A stretch of 64,000 nucleotides of DNA from assembly GCA_965203795.1 (NCBI GenBank), contig OZ241915.1:2914001-2978000 (forward strand). Reading direction: 5' to 3'. The position numbers were made by a program, and so were the translations under genes. This stretch comes from CBDBBY01 sp965203795 (GTDB lineage Bacteria > Pseudomonadota > Alphaproteobacteria > Rhodobacterales > Rhodobacteraceae). Below are positions 1-8,687 of the stretch, one piece after another; the first letter of the stretch is position 1; each line of letters opens with the position of its first letter. The notes beneath the pieces are model-generated. The model was not told the DNA's origin, made no database searches, and saw only the letters and a list, made by a program, of their open reading frames with translations.

Positions 1-665
1 AGAACGAGCGCCGAAATTGATGGAATTTCCGACACGACATCCGAAACCCGGTCGCCGATGTCGTGCTCTTTTCCGCCGTACTGGCTGCGCGCCGCGGCGA
101 ACAGGACCTTGGGCGAGACCCGGCCAATTCGGTCGAGGATGGCTCGTTTGCCGAAATCCGGCGAGCACGACGTCCAGACGCCGCCGATGGAGAGCGTTGC
201 CAGCAGCGCGACCAGCCCGTCGATATTGTTGGTCGTGATTCCTGCCACGCGATCGCCCGGCCGGATCCCTGCCGATTTGAGCCCGGCCGCGACCCGGGCG
301 ACTCGTGTCCTGAGTTCCCGCCGAGTTATCGACAGACCGGGTCCTGTTTCCGAATACTCGTGCGCCGCGACTTGATCGCCCGGCCCTCGGAGCAAATTCT
401 CGGCAAGATTGAGCTGTGCCTCCGGGAAGAACCGCGCTCCGGTCATCCAGGCGGATTCATCCGCAACGAATGCGGTGCCGCCCTTCTCGCCTATGACATT
501 GGCGAAATCCCATAACGCCGACCAGAACTCGCCAAGCCGACTGACTGACCACAGGTGCAAGCTGGCGTAGTCGCGAGAATCGAATCCTTGCGCAATCGCG
601 AACCGGGCCATGGATGACTCGGTGAATGCGGCCGGATCCGGATTCCAGAGTATGCCATCGTCCAC
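1..665 (-). CDS. Acetoacetyl-CoA synthetase, N-terminal part (runs off the left edge)
   Basis: Only about the first 221 residues lie in the window; the C-terminal part is beyond position 1. It would activate acetoacetate to acetoacetyl-CoA with ATP in the cytoplasm. The N-terminus DDGILWNPDP, then SSMARFA, is the usual opening of acetoacetate-CoA ligases, and the later GVWTSCSPDFG block is characteristic of this branch of the ANL superfamily. No ATG exists between the upstream stop codon at 813-815 and residue 13, so GTG at 665 is preferred: it has AAGGGG upstream and puts the conserved ILW motif near the N-terminus, as in the family. It lies 147 bp downstream of the DUF1428 gene on the same strand. 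Confidence 0.85.
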   Translation of the reverse strand, partial: MDDGILWNPDPAAFTESSMARFAIAQGFDSRDYASLHLWSVSRLGEFWSALWDFANVIGEKGGTAFVADESAWMTGARFFPEAQLNLAENLLRGPGDQVAAHEYSETGPGLSITRRELRTRVARVAAGLKSAGIRPGDRVAGITTNNIDGLVALLATLSIGGVWTSCSPDFGKRAILDRIGRVSPKVLFAAARSQYGGKEHDIGDRVSDVVSEIPSISALV

Positions 666-812
666 GCGAGCGCCCCTTGTCAGCTCTTCAAGGATTTCGT
701 CCGGTGCAAACCCGGATGCGGATGCGCTGATGCCTCCCGGCCTCTCCTTCCAGCGGTGCTTTCGTTCGGCGCATTCGACTGCGCACCGACGCAAGCCTGC
801 TGAAGGATCCTG

Positions 813-1166
813 TCACGCTTCCATCAGGACTTCGAAGCCACCGTAAATCAGCCGCTTGCCGTCGAAGGGCATCACAAAGACATCAGGCTGCATCCGGGGG
901 TCGGTATGCATCTTTTCCATGGCTTCGTTTCGCACTGCTTTTGACGGCCACACAATCCACGAGAAAACGACGGTTTCGCCCTCTTTGCGCTTCACCGCCA
1001 TGGGGAAGGACGTGACCTTCCCTTCCGGCACGTCGTCCCCCCAGCATTCGACAACCGACAGCGCTCCGTACTCTTTGAAGATTGGAACCACTTCTTCAAC
1101 GTGCTTCCTGTAGGCCTCCTTGTTGGCCTCAGGGACCGCGGCAACAAGGCCGTCGACATAGCTCAT
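813..1166 (-). CDS. DUF1428 family protein
   Basis: A 117-residue protein starting MSYVDG and containing ECWGDDVPEGKVTSFP, which matches the DUF1428 (YbaA-like) family of small dimeric alpha/beta-barrel proteins of unknown function. Length is normal for the family. It precedes the acetoacetyl-CoA synthetase gene on the same strand, so the two may be cotranscribed. No catalytic role is known and none is proposed. Confidence 0.85.
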   Translation of the reverse strand: MSYVDGLVAAVPEANKEAYRKHVEEVVPIFKEYGALSVVECWGDDVPEGKVTSFPMAVKRKEGETVVFSWIVWPSKAVRNEAMEKMHTDPRMQPDVFVMPFDGKRLIYGGFEVLMEA

Positions 1167-1359
1167 GTCCTCTCTCCGTTCTGCAATTGGCTCGCGAATC
1201 CGATGGCTGGACCGCGGGTGGGCGCCGATTCCGTTCCAAGGTTCGCGGATCCGAACCCGCGTTCAGCACGCCAAAGCCGGGCCGCAGCGATTCCAGCCAT
1301 AATGCTCAATCCGGAATCTCAAGCGGCGGCATCGGCATTCCTTCCGCAGATCAACCTCC

Positions 1360-2250
1360 TCAATCGAACGCGGGCATGGGCTTCCATCCGGCAGGCACCA
1401 TGTGCTCGCTTCTTTTCTTTCTGCTCAGGTACCAGACTTCAGGGCAAACGACGATCTTCTCGGAATTGCCGTTCAGCCACGCTCCCCACCAGGAGAACGT
1501 GGAGTTCGCGGTGATGTTGTGGTCGCAAGCCGCCATCAGTCGCAGGTCCTCATGCGGATGCAGCTTCGAAGCGGCGTCCACGAAATGAAGATCCGCGTCC
1601 AGCTCGAGGTTCTTCTTCGCCCAATCCAAGTCGTCCGAAAACACGAACACGCCGAATTCCTCGTCAAGCTTGGACCGGATGTAGTCGAGTGCGCTCTTGT
1701 AATATTTCATCGTGCACGTGCCGAAACGCGTTGTGACTTGAGCATTGGATACGTAGTCATCCCGCCGCACATGCAGGGCGACCGACATGCGGGATCGGAT
1801 GTCCTGCAGAACATGGCGGCTTTGGTCCGGCATGGCGTCCGGAAAGCCCAGTTCGCTACGGATGCTTTCCTTGCAGTCCTTGAAGAACTCCTCCGAGCAC
1901 CAAAGCCCGCCAAGGTAGATTGATTCATGACCAGAGTAGTCTCGCATTTGCCGCTGCGCCACGATTCCGTTCAGAACCGTCTTGTCTCTGACGTATTTCG
2001 GCTTCGAGCCGAAGTGCTTCCATGCAGCGTAAGCAAGAAGCCTGGTCTCTTTTTCCGGAGGGAGGAGCTCAGGTTCCGCGATCTCCGCCGATATGTTGAA
2101 CTCCTTCAGCCCGAACGTGCGCAGATTGTCATGCCTGTATGATCGAACATCAAGAAAATGGCGCCTATTCAAACGCTTGGCGAAGGCGTGGCCAGCCGCG
2201 TACTGGAACAGCTGGTTTCCGAGCCCGCCTCGTATCCGGGTAATAATCAT
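1360..2250 (-). CDS. GT11 family alpha-1,2-fucosyltransferase-like glycosyltransferase
   Basis: A 296-residue enzyme expected to transfer fucose from GDP-fucose to a glycan. It opens with MIITRIRGGLGNQLFQYAAG, the signature start of glycosyltransferase family 11, and has the family motif HVRRDDYV (around residue 140), FSDDLDW, and the C-terminal NSTFSWWGAWLN block. It has no signal peptide or membrane span, as is usual for bacterial members. It stands alone between DUF1428 and a divergent MFS gene, with no GDP-fucose synthesis or other surface polysaccharide genes nearby, so its acceptor cannot be guessed. A related GT11 specificity is possible. Confidence 0.88.
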   Translation of the reverse strand: MIITRIRGGLGNQLFQYAAGHAFAKRLNRRHFLDVRSYRHDNLRTFGLKEFNISAEIAEPELLPPEKETRLLAYAAWKHFGSKPKYVRDKTVLNGIVAQRQMRDYSGHESIYLGGLWCSEEFFKDCKESIRSELGFPDAMPDQSRHVLQDIRSRMSVALHVRRDDYVSNAQVTTRFGTCTMKYYKSALDYIRSKLDEEFGVFVFSDDLDWAKKNLELDADLHFVDAASKLHPHEDLRLMAACDHNITANSTFSWWGAWLNGNSEKIVVCPEVWYLSRKKRSEHMVPAGWKPMPAFD

Positions 2251-2524
2251 CGTCGCTCACCTTGCCGAGAGCTTGCGGACGCCGTTGGCCGCTTAGGTCA
2301 AATTCGCCATCGCTTCAATTCCGGCCAACGCGCAGCGGGGTATCGCGGGCGGGGCGGTCCAGGCCGGCAGGTCGTTCGGCAGCGCTGTGGCACGCGAAGC
2401 ATGCATCTTCGCTTCAGCGGGCAACTCGCGAAAACCGCAGCTTCGACAGGCGATCCTCACCGGCACCGGGTTGCGTTGCCGCCGTTCTGTTGAAAGACAC
2501 TCGCCCGGCCAAGGAATCCGCTTC

Positions 2525-3787
2525 ATGAAGAACAATCCTGCTTCGGTGAGCTCCGGGCGACTCATGACGCCCATACTCGTGGCCGGGTGCATCATCATCA
2601 TGGTTAGCTTTGCCGTACGCGCGAGCTTCGGCGTATTCCAGATCCCGATCGCGGACGAGTTCGGATGGCCGCGAGCCGAATTCTCGCTCGCGCTGGCCAT
2701 TCAGAATATCGCTTGGGGGATTGGCCAGCCGGTGTTCGGCGCGATCGCGGAAAAGGTCGGCGACCGGCTCTCGGTGTTCCTGGGAGCGATCGTCTACGCC
2801 GGTGGCCTGATCCTTTCCAGTTTCGCCACCACCCCTGAAGCGCATCAAGTGCTCGAGTTCTTCGTCGGCTTCGGCTTCGCGGCGACCGGCTTCGGCGTCA
2901 TTCTCGCTGTCGTCGGCCGGACCAGTTCCGACGAGAACAGATCAATGGCGCTTGGCATTGCGACCGCGGCGGGTTCCGTCGGACAGGTGTTCGGAGCCCC
3001 GACAGCCGAATGGCTGCTCAGCTTCATGTCTTGGCAGTCCGTCTTCCTGGCTTTCTCGGCGGCGATCGTGGCATCGCTCGCCGTGCTCCCCATGTTGAGG
3101 TCGCCGCGCCGCGCTTCGAAGGCCGAACTCGAAGAGAGTCTGGGCAGGATACTCGGAAGCGCGTTCCGCGACCCGTCCTACACGCTCATATTTGCCGGCT
3201 TCTTTTCCTGCGGCTACCAGCTCGCGTTCATTACGTCCCACTTCCCGGCGATGGTTACCGAAATGTGCGGCCCGATCTCCCCTTCGGGCTTTCTCCATGG
3301 TGTGGGCGTGACGACCACGTCCGCCCTTGGCGCGGTCGCCATATCGGTCATCGGCCTCGCGAACATCGCGGGAACGATATGCGCCGGCTGGCTCGGCAAG
3401 TACTACTCAAGGAAGTACCTGCTTTCGGCAATTTACGCCGGGCGGACGATAGCCGCAGCCTTGTTCATTCTGGCCCCGATCACGCCGATGAGCGTTCTGA
3501 TGTTTTCGGCGGCCATGGGCGCGCTGTGGCTTGCGACGGTTCCGCTCACCGGGGGGCTGATCGGCCACATCTACGGGCTTCGCTACATGGGCACCCTGTA
3601 CGGGATAATCTTCTTTTCCCATCAGCTGGGGGGCTTTGCGGGCGTCTGGCTAGGAGGCCGCCTCTACGATATCTACGGGAACTACGATCTGGTTTGGTGG
3701 CTCGGCGTCGGGGTCGGCGCGTTTTCCGCTCTCGTCCACCTGCCGATCAACGAGCGCCCGCTTGCCGACCGGAGAGCAGCCGCTTGA
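2525..3787 (+). CDS. MFS transporter, oxalate/formate antiporter-like
   Basis: A membrane carrier of 420 residues from the ATG at 2525 (MKNNPAS). An upstream in-frame ATG at 2387 would add 46 residues of arginine-rich, non-membrane sequence and was rejected. About twelve hydrophobic segments are visible, with a first loop GRLMTPILVAGCIIIMVSF, a charged GQPVFGAIAEKVGDR loop between helices 2 and 3 (the MFS motif A position), and a long central cytoplasmic loop around residues 190-215. The pattern fits the monocarboxylate/oxalate-formate antiporter branch. It is divergent from the fucosyltransferase gene across a 274-bp gap. The substrate is unknown. Confidence 0.85.
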   Translation: MKNNPASVSSGRLMTPILVAGCIIIMVSFAVRASFGVFQIPIADEFGWPRAEFSLALAIQNIAWGIGQPVFGAIAEKVGDRLSVFLGAIVYAGGLILSSFATTPEAHQVLEFFVGFGFAATGFGVILAVVGRTSSDENRSMALGIATAAGSVGQVFGAPTAEWLLSFMSWQSVFLAFSAAIVASLAVLPMLRSPRRASKAELEESLGRILGSAFRDPSYTLIFAGFFSCGYQLAFITSHFPAMVTEMCGPISPSGFLHGVGVTTTSALGAVAISVIGLANIAGTICAGWLGKYYSRKYLLSAIYAGRTIAAALFILAPITPMSVLMFSAAMGALWLATVPLTGGLIGHIYGLRYMGTLYGIIFFSHQLGGFAGVWLGGRLYDIYGNYDLVWWLGVGVGAFSALVHLPINERPLADRRAAA

Positions 3788-4036
3788 TACGGAAGCCTGC
3801 TTCCGGCCACGGAGGAATGGACCAGCGACAGAACTTTCTTTGGTCAAGAATCCAACCGCCGGAACACTCGTTATCGCAGAACCTGAGGGGACTGCCGCCA
3901 CGGGCTGTCCATCGTGATTCAACTGACCGAGTCTATTGCGTTGTTGGCACAAGAGGGCGAAATTCAAATTGCGGCAATGTCGGCGACGGCCAGCGGGAGT
4001 GCGACATCCAACCGTCCAAAAAGTTCATAATAATGC

Positions 4037-4086
4037 TATACTTCAATGCGGATGTGATATAAGGTGTTTTGTTGATATAAAGTGTT
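4037..4086 (+). promoter_or_regulatory. Promoter/operator of the first type IV toxin-antitoxin pair
   Basis: An AT-rich island in otherwise GC-rich DNA. TATACT at 4037-4042, preceded by TG in extended -10 position, is followed by two 14-bp direct repeats TGATATAAGGTGTT (4055-4068) and TGATATAAAGTGTT (4073-4086) with an 18-bp period, ending 19 bp before the antitoxin ATG. AbiEi-type antitoxins are known to autoregulate by binding repeats at their own promoter, so this is the likely operator. The rest of the 3788-4105 gap shows no gene. Confidence 0.6.
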
Positions 4087-4105
4087 GTTCGCATAGGGTG
4101 ACACC

Positions 4106-5107
4106 ATGAGAGACATTGCCCAGCGGTCTGAAGCGGCGTTGGCAGCGGTGCTGCCACCGTCCGTTCGAGTCCATTCCGGCCAAAGAGACGGTCACTCCAT
4201 AGACTTGGATGTCAATGGACGGCGACTGCGCGTCGCGTGGCTCGGCGAGGGAGGGCTACGGCAAGCGCGAGAGCTAATCTCCAATTTCAGGCGCCGACCG
4301 GATGTTGCTGCGGCACGACGTATGTCGCCCGGAGCCCGCAAGGAGCTTTCTGCCGCCGGTATCGGCTGGGTTGACGAAACCGGTGCCGCGGAAATCGTGT
4401 CTGGTCAGTTGATCATTTCCCGGAGCGGCCACCCGGTCAATGCTGTGCCGAAGCAGTCCCGATGGACACCCTCGGTCCTTGCTGTCGCCGAAGCGCTGCT
4501 CTGCGGAAGGCGTGCGACGGTCGATTCGATGAGGGAAGCCACTGGGCTTTCCGCTGGTAGCACCGCCAATGCGCTCCGCACGCTCGTCGAGTTCGATCTT
4601 TTGGAGACATCGGCAAGCCGAGGGCGCAACGCCGCGCGACGGGTTCGTGACACGGACCGGTTGCTGGCGGGGTACGCGGCTGCCGCCGAAAAAAAAGAAA
4701 CTGCGGCCGCCCTTGTGGTTGGTGTGATTTGGCGTGATTTCTTGGAAAGGCTCAGCGAGATCGGCGGTCAGTGGGACCGCGCCAATGTCCAGTGGGCAGC
4801 TACTGGCACGGTGGCGGCATCTGTTCTCGCGCCCTATCTCACGGCAGTGTCGACCGGGGAAATTTATGTCGACAGCGAGACGGTTTCCGGAATCGAAGCT
4901 ATTGCCAAGAAGGCCAATCTGAGGCCGATGCACGGTGGACGCCTTACACTGCGTCCCTTTCCCACGGTGACGTCCAAGCGACTCGCTTCGTCGCGGGACG
5001 GCCTTCGCATTGTCCCATGGCCCCGCGTATACGCGGATCTTCGCCCTGTCGGTGTGCGCGGAGAGGAGGCCGCCGAACATCTCCGCGAGGTTGTTTGTGG
5101 CCGGTGA
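4106..5107 (+). CDS. AbiEi-family type IV antitoxin with nuclease-fold-like N-terminal domain
   Basis: A 333-residue protein. Residues 1-110 carry SIDLDVNGRRLRVAWLGEG and RMSPGARKEL...GIGWVDETGAAEI, a block known from long AbiEi-type antitoxins and thought to have a restriction-endonuclease-like fold. A winged helix follows (about residues 120-180, SVLAVAEALLCGRRATVDSMREATGLSAGSTANAL), then a C-terminal domain. It differs from the shorter classical AbiEi at 42.8-43.6 kb. The partner nucleotidyltransferase overlaps its 3' end. By analogy it neutralises the toxin and represses its own promoter; whether the N-terminal domain is active is unknown. Confidence 0.75.
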   Translation: MRDIAQRSEAALAAVLPPSVRVHSGQRDGHSIDLDVNGRRLRVAWLGEGGLRQARELISNFRRRPDVAAARRMSPGARKELSAAGIGWVDETGAAEIVSGQLIISRSGHPVNAVPKQSRWTPSVLAVAEALLCGRRATVDSMREATGLSAGSTANALRTLVEFDLLETSASRGRNAARRVRDTDRLLAGYAAAAEKKETAAALVVGVIWRDFLERLSEIGGQWDRANVQWAATGTVAASVLAPYLTAVSTGEIYVDSETVSGIEAIAKKANLRPMHGGRLTLRPFPTVTSKRLASSRDGLRIVPWPRVYADLRPVGVRGEEAAEHLREVVCGR

Positions 5108-5936
5108 ACCTCCGCTTCGTTCCCCCGTGAATCGAAAGGCGGCCGAGGAGGCATTGTTGCGAGTTCTCGTCCACTACGGACGAGAGCCGGAATTCGTCGT
5201 CCTAGGCGGTCTTGTCCCGTATGTGCTTTGTGGAAACAGCATGCTCGTACATGCAGGGACAACCGATGTCGACGTTCAAGTCGATCTCGAGATCGCCTGC
5301 GGGGCAGTGAATTCGTCCCGGCTGGAGAAAGCACTTCGAAAATCTGGGTTTGTCCCGGACGGCGAACGATGCTGGCGTTGGGTCTTTGAACCTGCTTCCA
5401 GCGCAACCGTCGTAAAGTTCGAATTGCTGGCCGATCTCCAAGACACACGGGAGCATGCGACAATCAAATTTGATCGCAGCCAAGAATTGGGTGCCATCAA
5501 TCTCCGACGCACCGGTTGTGCAACCCGCGATGTCGAGGTGCGCGAACTACGTGGTCATATCGACGGCATCTGGCATTGCGTCAAAGCGAAGTTCACGGGC
5601 TTGGCTGGGTTTCTTCTTTCCAAAGCCGCCGCCGCGAGTTCTCGGCACCTACCAAAGGATTGGTACGACATCGCGTACGTGCTCATACACAATGACGCTG
5701 GAGGCTCCGCTGTAGCAACCAAGAGAGTAAAAGAGCAGTTTGGCGGAGAAATAGAGCCTTACAGAACCTCACTGAGGGAATTGCAAGCCAATTTCGCGAC
5801 TGCTGAAGCCCAAGGATCGCAAGCTTACGCGCAGCAATTTCAAGCCGACAATCCCGGATATGAAAGTGCAAATCTTGCTTTGGATGCTGCACTGGCGGTT
5901 GAAGAATTTTGCGGCGCCTTGCTCATCGACGCTTAA
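5097..5936 (+). CDS. AbiEii-type nucleotidyltransferase toxin
   Basis: A predicted NTP transferase-fold toxin of about 280 residues. It shows GGLVPY and, 20 residues later, TTDVDVQVDLEI, the GG...TxDxD core of the DNA polymerase beta-like fold, and KDWYDIAYVL near residue 190, matching the conserved K..D..D.A motif of AbiEii proteins. The start is uncertain: GTG 5097 is preferred because it overlaps the antitoxin stop codon and has GAGG upstream; GTG 5127 is the alternative. AbiEii toxins are known to modify tRNA by adding nucleotides. The gene ends at the edge of a decayed IS5 element. Confidence 0.72.
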   Translation: MAGEPPLRSPVNRKAAEEALLRVLVHYGREPEFVVLGGLVPYVLCGNSMLVHAGTTDVDVQVDLEIACGAVNSSRLEKALRKSGFVPDGERCWRWVFEPASSATVVKFELLADLQDTREHATIKFDRSQELGAINLRRTGCATRDVEVRELRGHIDGIWHCVKAKFTGLAGFLLSKAAAASSRHLPKDWYDIAYVLIHNDAGGSAVATKRVKEQFGGEIEPYRTSLRELQANFATAEAQGSQAYAQQFQADNPGYESANLALDAALAVEEFCGALLIDA

Positions 5937-5939
5937 AAA

Positions 5940-6620
5940 GGCGGCCTGCATACGCGTGATTATCGCGACGACAAGCGCAAAGAAAATCACGTCGAGCTTT
6001 TCCAACCTCGTGAAGATGCGCTGATTGCCTTGGAGCGTGCGGAACGGCCGTTCATTCCCGTTCCGCCGCTCGTAGGTGCTGAGGTCGAACTTCCATGCGG
6101 CCCTCCGGTTCGCTGTCGCCGGCGCAGCCAGCATCGTCCCAAAGTCACGGATGATCCGACAGGACGGACGCCTTCGGGAGCGGCACACGCACGCGCCGGG
6201 CATGCGGAAAGCCATTGCGCCCCAGTCGCCAGCCCCAGCCATACGGACCCGCGTGTTCCTTCCGTCACGCTATTTGCTTACCCTTAGCGGGCTGCTTTTT
6301 TTCGTCCCGGTTCCGTCCAGCCGCCCTCCGGCGCCGATGCTGTCGAGATGTCGGCGGTCGATGTCCGCGCCGATCAACTGCTGCTCCCGCAACGCGTCAA
6401 TCAGCCGCCCAAGCACGCCTGCTTCGTCCCAGCGGTGCAGCCGCATGTAGACCGTGTGCCATTTGCCGAAGTGCTTCGGAAGCGCGCGCCATGAGCAGCG
6501 GTTTTCCAGAACATAAATCAGTGCGCTGACGACGATGCGGTTCGGAATCCGCACGTTTCCTCGTTGAACCGGCAGATGGGGATGAAGCACGGCGTACTGC
6601 TCTTCCGTGATCAATGTCAT
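5940..6620 (-). pseudogene. Decayed IS5-family transposase
   Basis: The first piece (6620 to about 6270) reads MTLITEEQYAVLHPHLP...NRIVVSALIYVLENRCSWRALPKHFGKWHTVYMRLHRW, a clear IS5/IS427-group N-terminus. The C-terminal piece reads YERRNGNERPFRTLQGNQRIFTRLEKLDVIFFALV in another frame (about 6070-5940). The catalytic centre between them is largely missing, so there are frameshifts and an internal deletion. It abuts the toxin gene stop codon at 5936. Terminal repeats were not recognised. Confidence 0.8.
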
Positions 6621-7121
6621 GGGCGTGCGCCGCTCCCTTGTTTTTCATTCTTGACAGATGCCTATAACAGATCCGATGCCGTCGCTAGCGTTAACGGCCT
6701 TGGTCGGCCAAGCACGGTTCGCAAGCGCACCGACAAACGCAGTGAATTTGCTGCAAGGAAATTCGCTGTCCGGATGGTCGGCACAAACGTCCAATTCCGC
6801 CCTGTATCGAGCGCCCCTCGTCTGCGACGGATGATCGCAGTGCCGGTCGGGATGATGAACGGGCGATACTCTGGACGCGCCAAGCTACGGAAGATCAAGC
6901 AATGTTCGGAACCGATGCTGGAGGTTCCCCGGAAGCGCGAGTGCCCCGGATGCCGGGCCCGCTGCCGCCGGACCGGTCGGCGGAGACCGGCGATGGAACG
7001 ATCAGCCAAGGCATCGCTTCGACGCCAAAATCGGAAACGGCACGCGACTGCCCGCCGCCCGAAAGGCCGACCGCGGCGGCTGGGTTTCGCGCGGCAGCGC
7101 CGCGTCCGGGGCTTCAGGCGA
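6621..7121. other. Intergenic region without recognisable gene
   Basis: About 500 bp between the IS5 remnant and the FAD oxidoreductase gene. Open frames here on both strands are arginine/proline-rich and look like chance frames in GC-rich DNA. It may contain the rest of the decayed IS element. Confidence 0.5.
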
Positions 7122-8687
7122 TTACCGCCATTCAGACAGGATTTCGCGCGCGGCGTTGTGCCCCGGCACCGCGGACACGGCTCCGCCCGGATGGGTCGAC
7201 GCGCCGCACTGGTAAAGCGATTTCACAGGCGAGCGGTAGTCCGCATATCCCGGAACCGGGCGCATGAAGAACAGCTGGTCGAGGGTCAGTTCGCCGTGCT
7301 GGCTGTTGCCGCCGGGAATGTTGATGTCGTCTTCAATGTCCCGCGGCGTGAACAGCTTGTAGTCGATCACGGAGTCCGAGAACCCCGGCGCGAAGCGGTC
7401 CATAACCGACATCACGTTCTTGACCAGCCTCGGCCCTTCGATCTCCCATGTCGAGTTCCTGATCTCGTACGGCGACACGCCGCCTTGGAACGTGATGACA
7501 TGCTTTCCAACGGGCGCGAGCGTGTCATCGTAATAGGTCGGCACGATCGGGGACAGGAACGGCTCCGACGAATACCAGCCGTACTTCGCTTCGTCGAAGG
7601 CTCGCTCCAGAAACTCCGGCGTCGGGCAGATGTGCGCGTATGCGGGATACTCGACGCCGGTCTTCTCCTGCGAGAACCCCTTGTACTGGGGAAGGCTGTC
7701 GATCGCGCACAGCAGCTTGAAGCTCATGCCCCTGGTCCGGAATCCGTCGATATCCTCCATGAACTCTTCAGGAAGGTGCTCGCGGCTGACCAGCCCGCCG
7801 AAGGTCACTTTGGCGGACAGGTTCGATACGACCCGTTTCGCACGGATTTCTTGGCCGTCTTCAAGCCGCGCGCCGTAGGCCCGGCCGTCCTTGACAAGGA
7901 TCTCCTCCACGCCCGCGCCGCACCGGATTTCCATCCCGTGCGCCTCGCCCGACTTCGCGATCGCGTTCGCGATGTTCCCCATGCCGCCCTTGGCGAAACT
8001 CATTCCGGTCTGCCCAATCAGGTGGGTGACTAGGTAGAACGCGGTGCCCGGCGAATAGGGCCCGGTGTTCCCGCCGATGGTCGCCCAGTACATGAACTTC
8101 GCCTTGACGATGTCGGTCTCGAACCATCGCGACACGTAGTCGTGCGCGGACAGCGAAAGCGACCTGATCAGATTGTAGAATTCCTTTTCGGAATTGCGGT
8201 AGCGCCACGCGAACCTCGCGGTCTTCCACAGCCCTGCGGGATCCTTCCGGAACGGATTGACCGGCGTTTCCAATTGCAGCCTTCGGAGAACTGAGATCGT
8301 CGACTGCAGCCGCTCGAAGAACTTTGGGTAATTATCGGCATCCCGTTTCGAGAACCGGGCGATCTGGTCGCGCGTTTTGACCGGGTCCTTGGAAAAGACG
8401 ATGCAGTCGTCGTCGGTGGGATTGATGACGTGGGGGACTTCGATGTTCTCAAGGCCGTGCTTGCGAAGCTCCAAATCGCCTATCACCTTCGGGTGGAGAT
8501 GCCCCATGATGAAGGAATAAGTGGAAGCCTTGAATCCCGGGGAAAACTCCTCGGTTACCGACGCCCCTCCGATCAGCGGCTTGCGCTCCAGCACGAGAAC
8601 CTTCTTGCCCGACCGCGCAAGATAGGCGCCGCAAGTCAGTCCGTTGTGGCCCGCGCCCACAATGACCGCATCGAACGAGGTCGTCAT
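7122..8687 (-). CDS. Phytoene dehydrogenase-like FAD oxidoreductase (PYROXD2-like)
   Basis: A 521-residue flavoprotein. The N-terminus VIVGAGHNGLTCGAYLARSGKKVLVLE is an FAD-binding Rossmann motif with the GAGHNGL variant typical of the PYROXD2/CrtI-like group. The C-terminus has GLYQCGASTHPGGAVSAVPGHN-type residues (YQCGASTHPGG), the second FAD contact of this group. Length is normal. The substrate is not known; carotenoid genes are absent, so carotenoid synthesis is unlikely. The start overlaps the enoyl-CoA hydratase stop codon by 4 bp, placing it at the end of the catabolic operon. Confidence 0.85.
   Translation of the reverse strand: MTTSFDAVIVGAGHNGLTCGAYLARSGKKVLVLERKPLIGGASVTEEFSPGFKASTYSFIMGHLHPKVIGDLELRKHGLENIEVPHVINPTDDDCIVFSKDPVKTRDQIARFSKRDADNYPKFFERLQSTISVLRRLQLETPVNPFRKDPAGLWKTARFAWRYRNSEKEFYNLIRSLSLSAHDYVSRWFETDIVKAKFMYWATIGGNTGPYSPGTAFYLVTHLIGQTGMSFAKGGMGNIANAIAKSGEAHGMEIRCGAGVEEILVKDGRAYGARLEDGQEIRAKRVVSNLSAKVTFGGLVSREHLPEEFMEDIDGFRTRGMSFKLLCAIDSLPQYKGFSQEKTGVEYPAYAHICPTPEFLERAFDEAKYGWYSSEPFLSPIVPTYYDDTLAPVGKHVITFQGGVSPYEIRNSTWEIEGPRLVKNVMSVMDRFAPGFSDSVIDYKLFTPRDIEDDINIPGGNSQHGELTLDQLFFMRPVPGYADYRSPVKSLYQCGASTHPGGAVSAVPGHNAAREILSEWR

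Noticed and set aside
6564..8033. A 489-codon plus-strand frame over the FAD oxidoreductase gene
   Set aside because: Antisense shadow, rich in Arg, with no recognisable motif, while the minus strand gene is clear.
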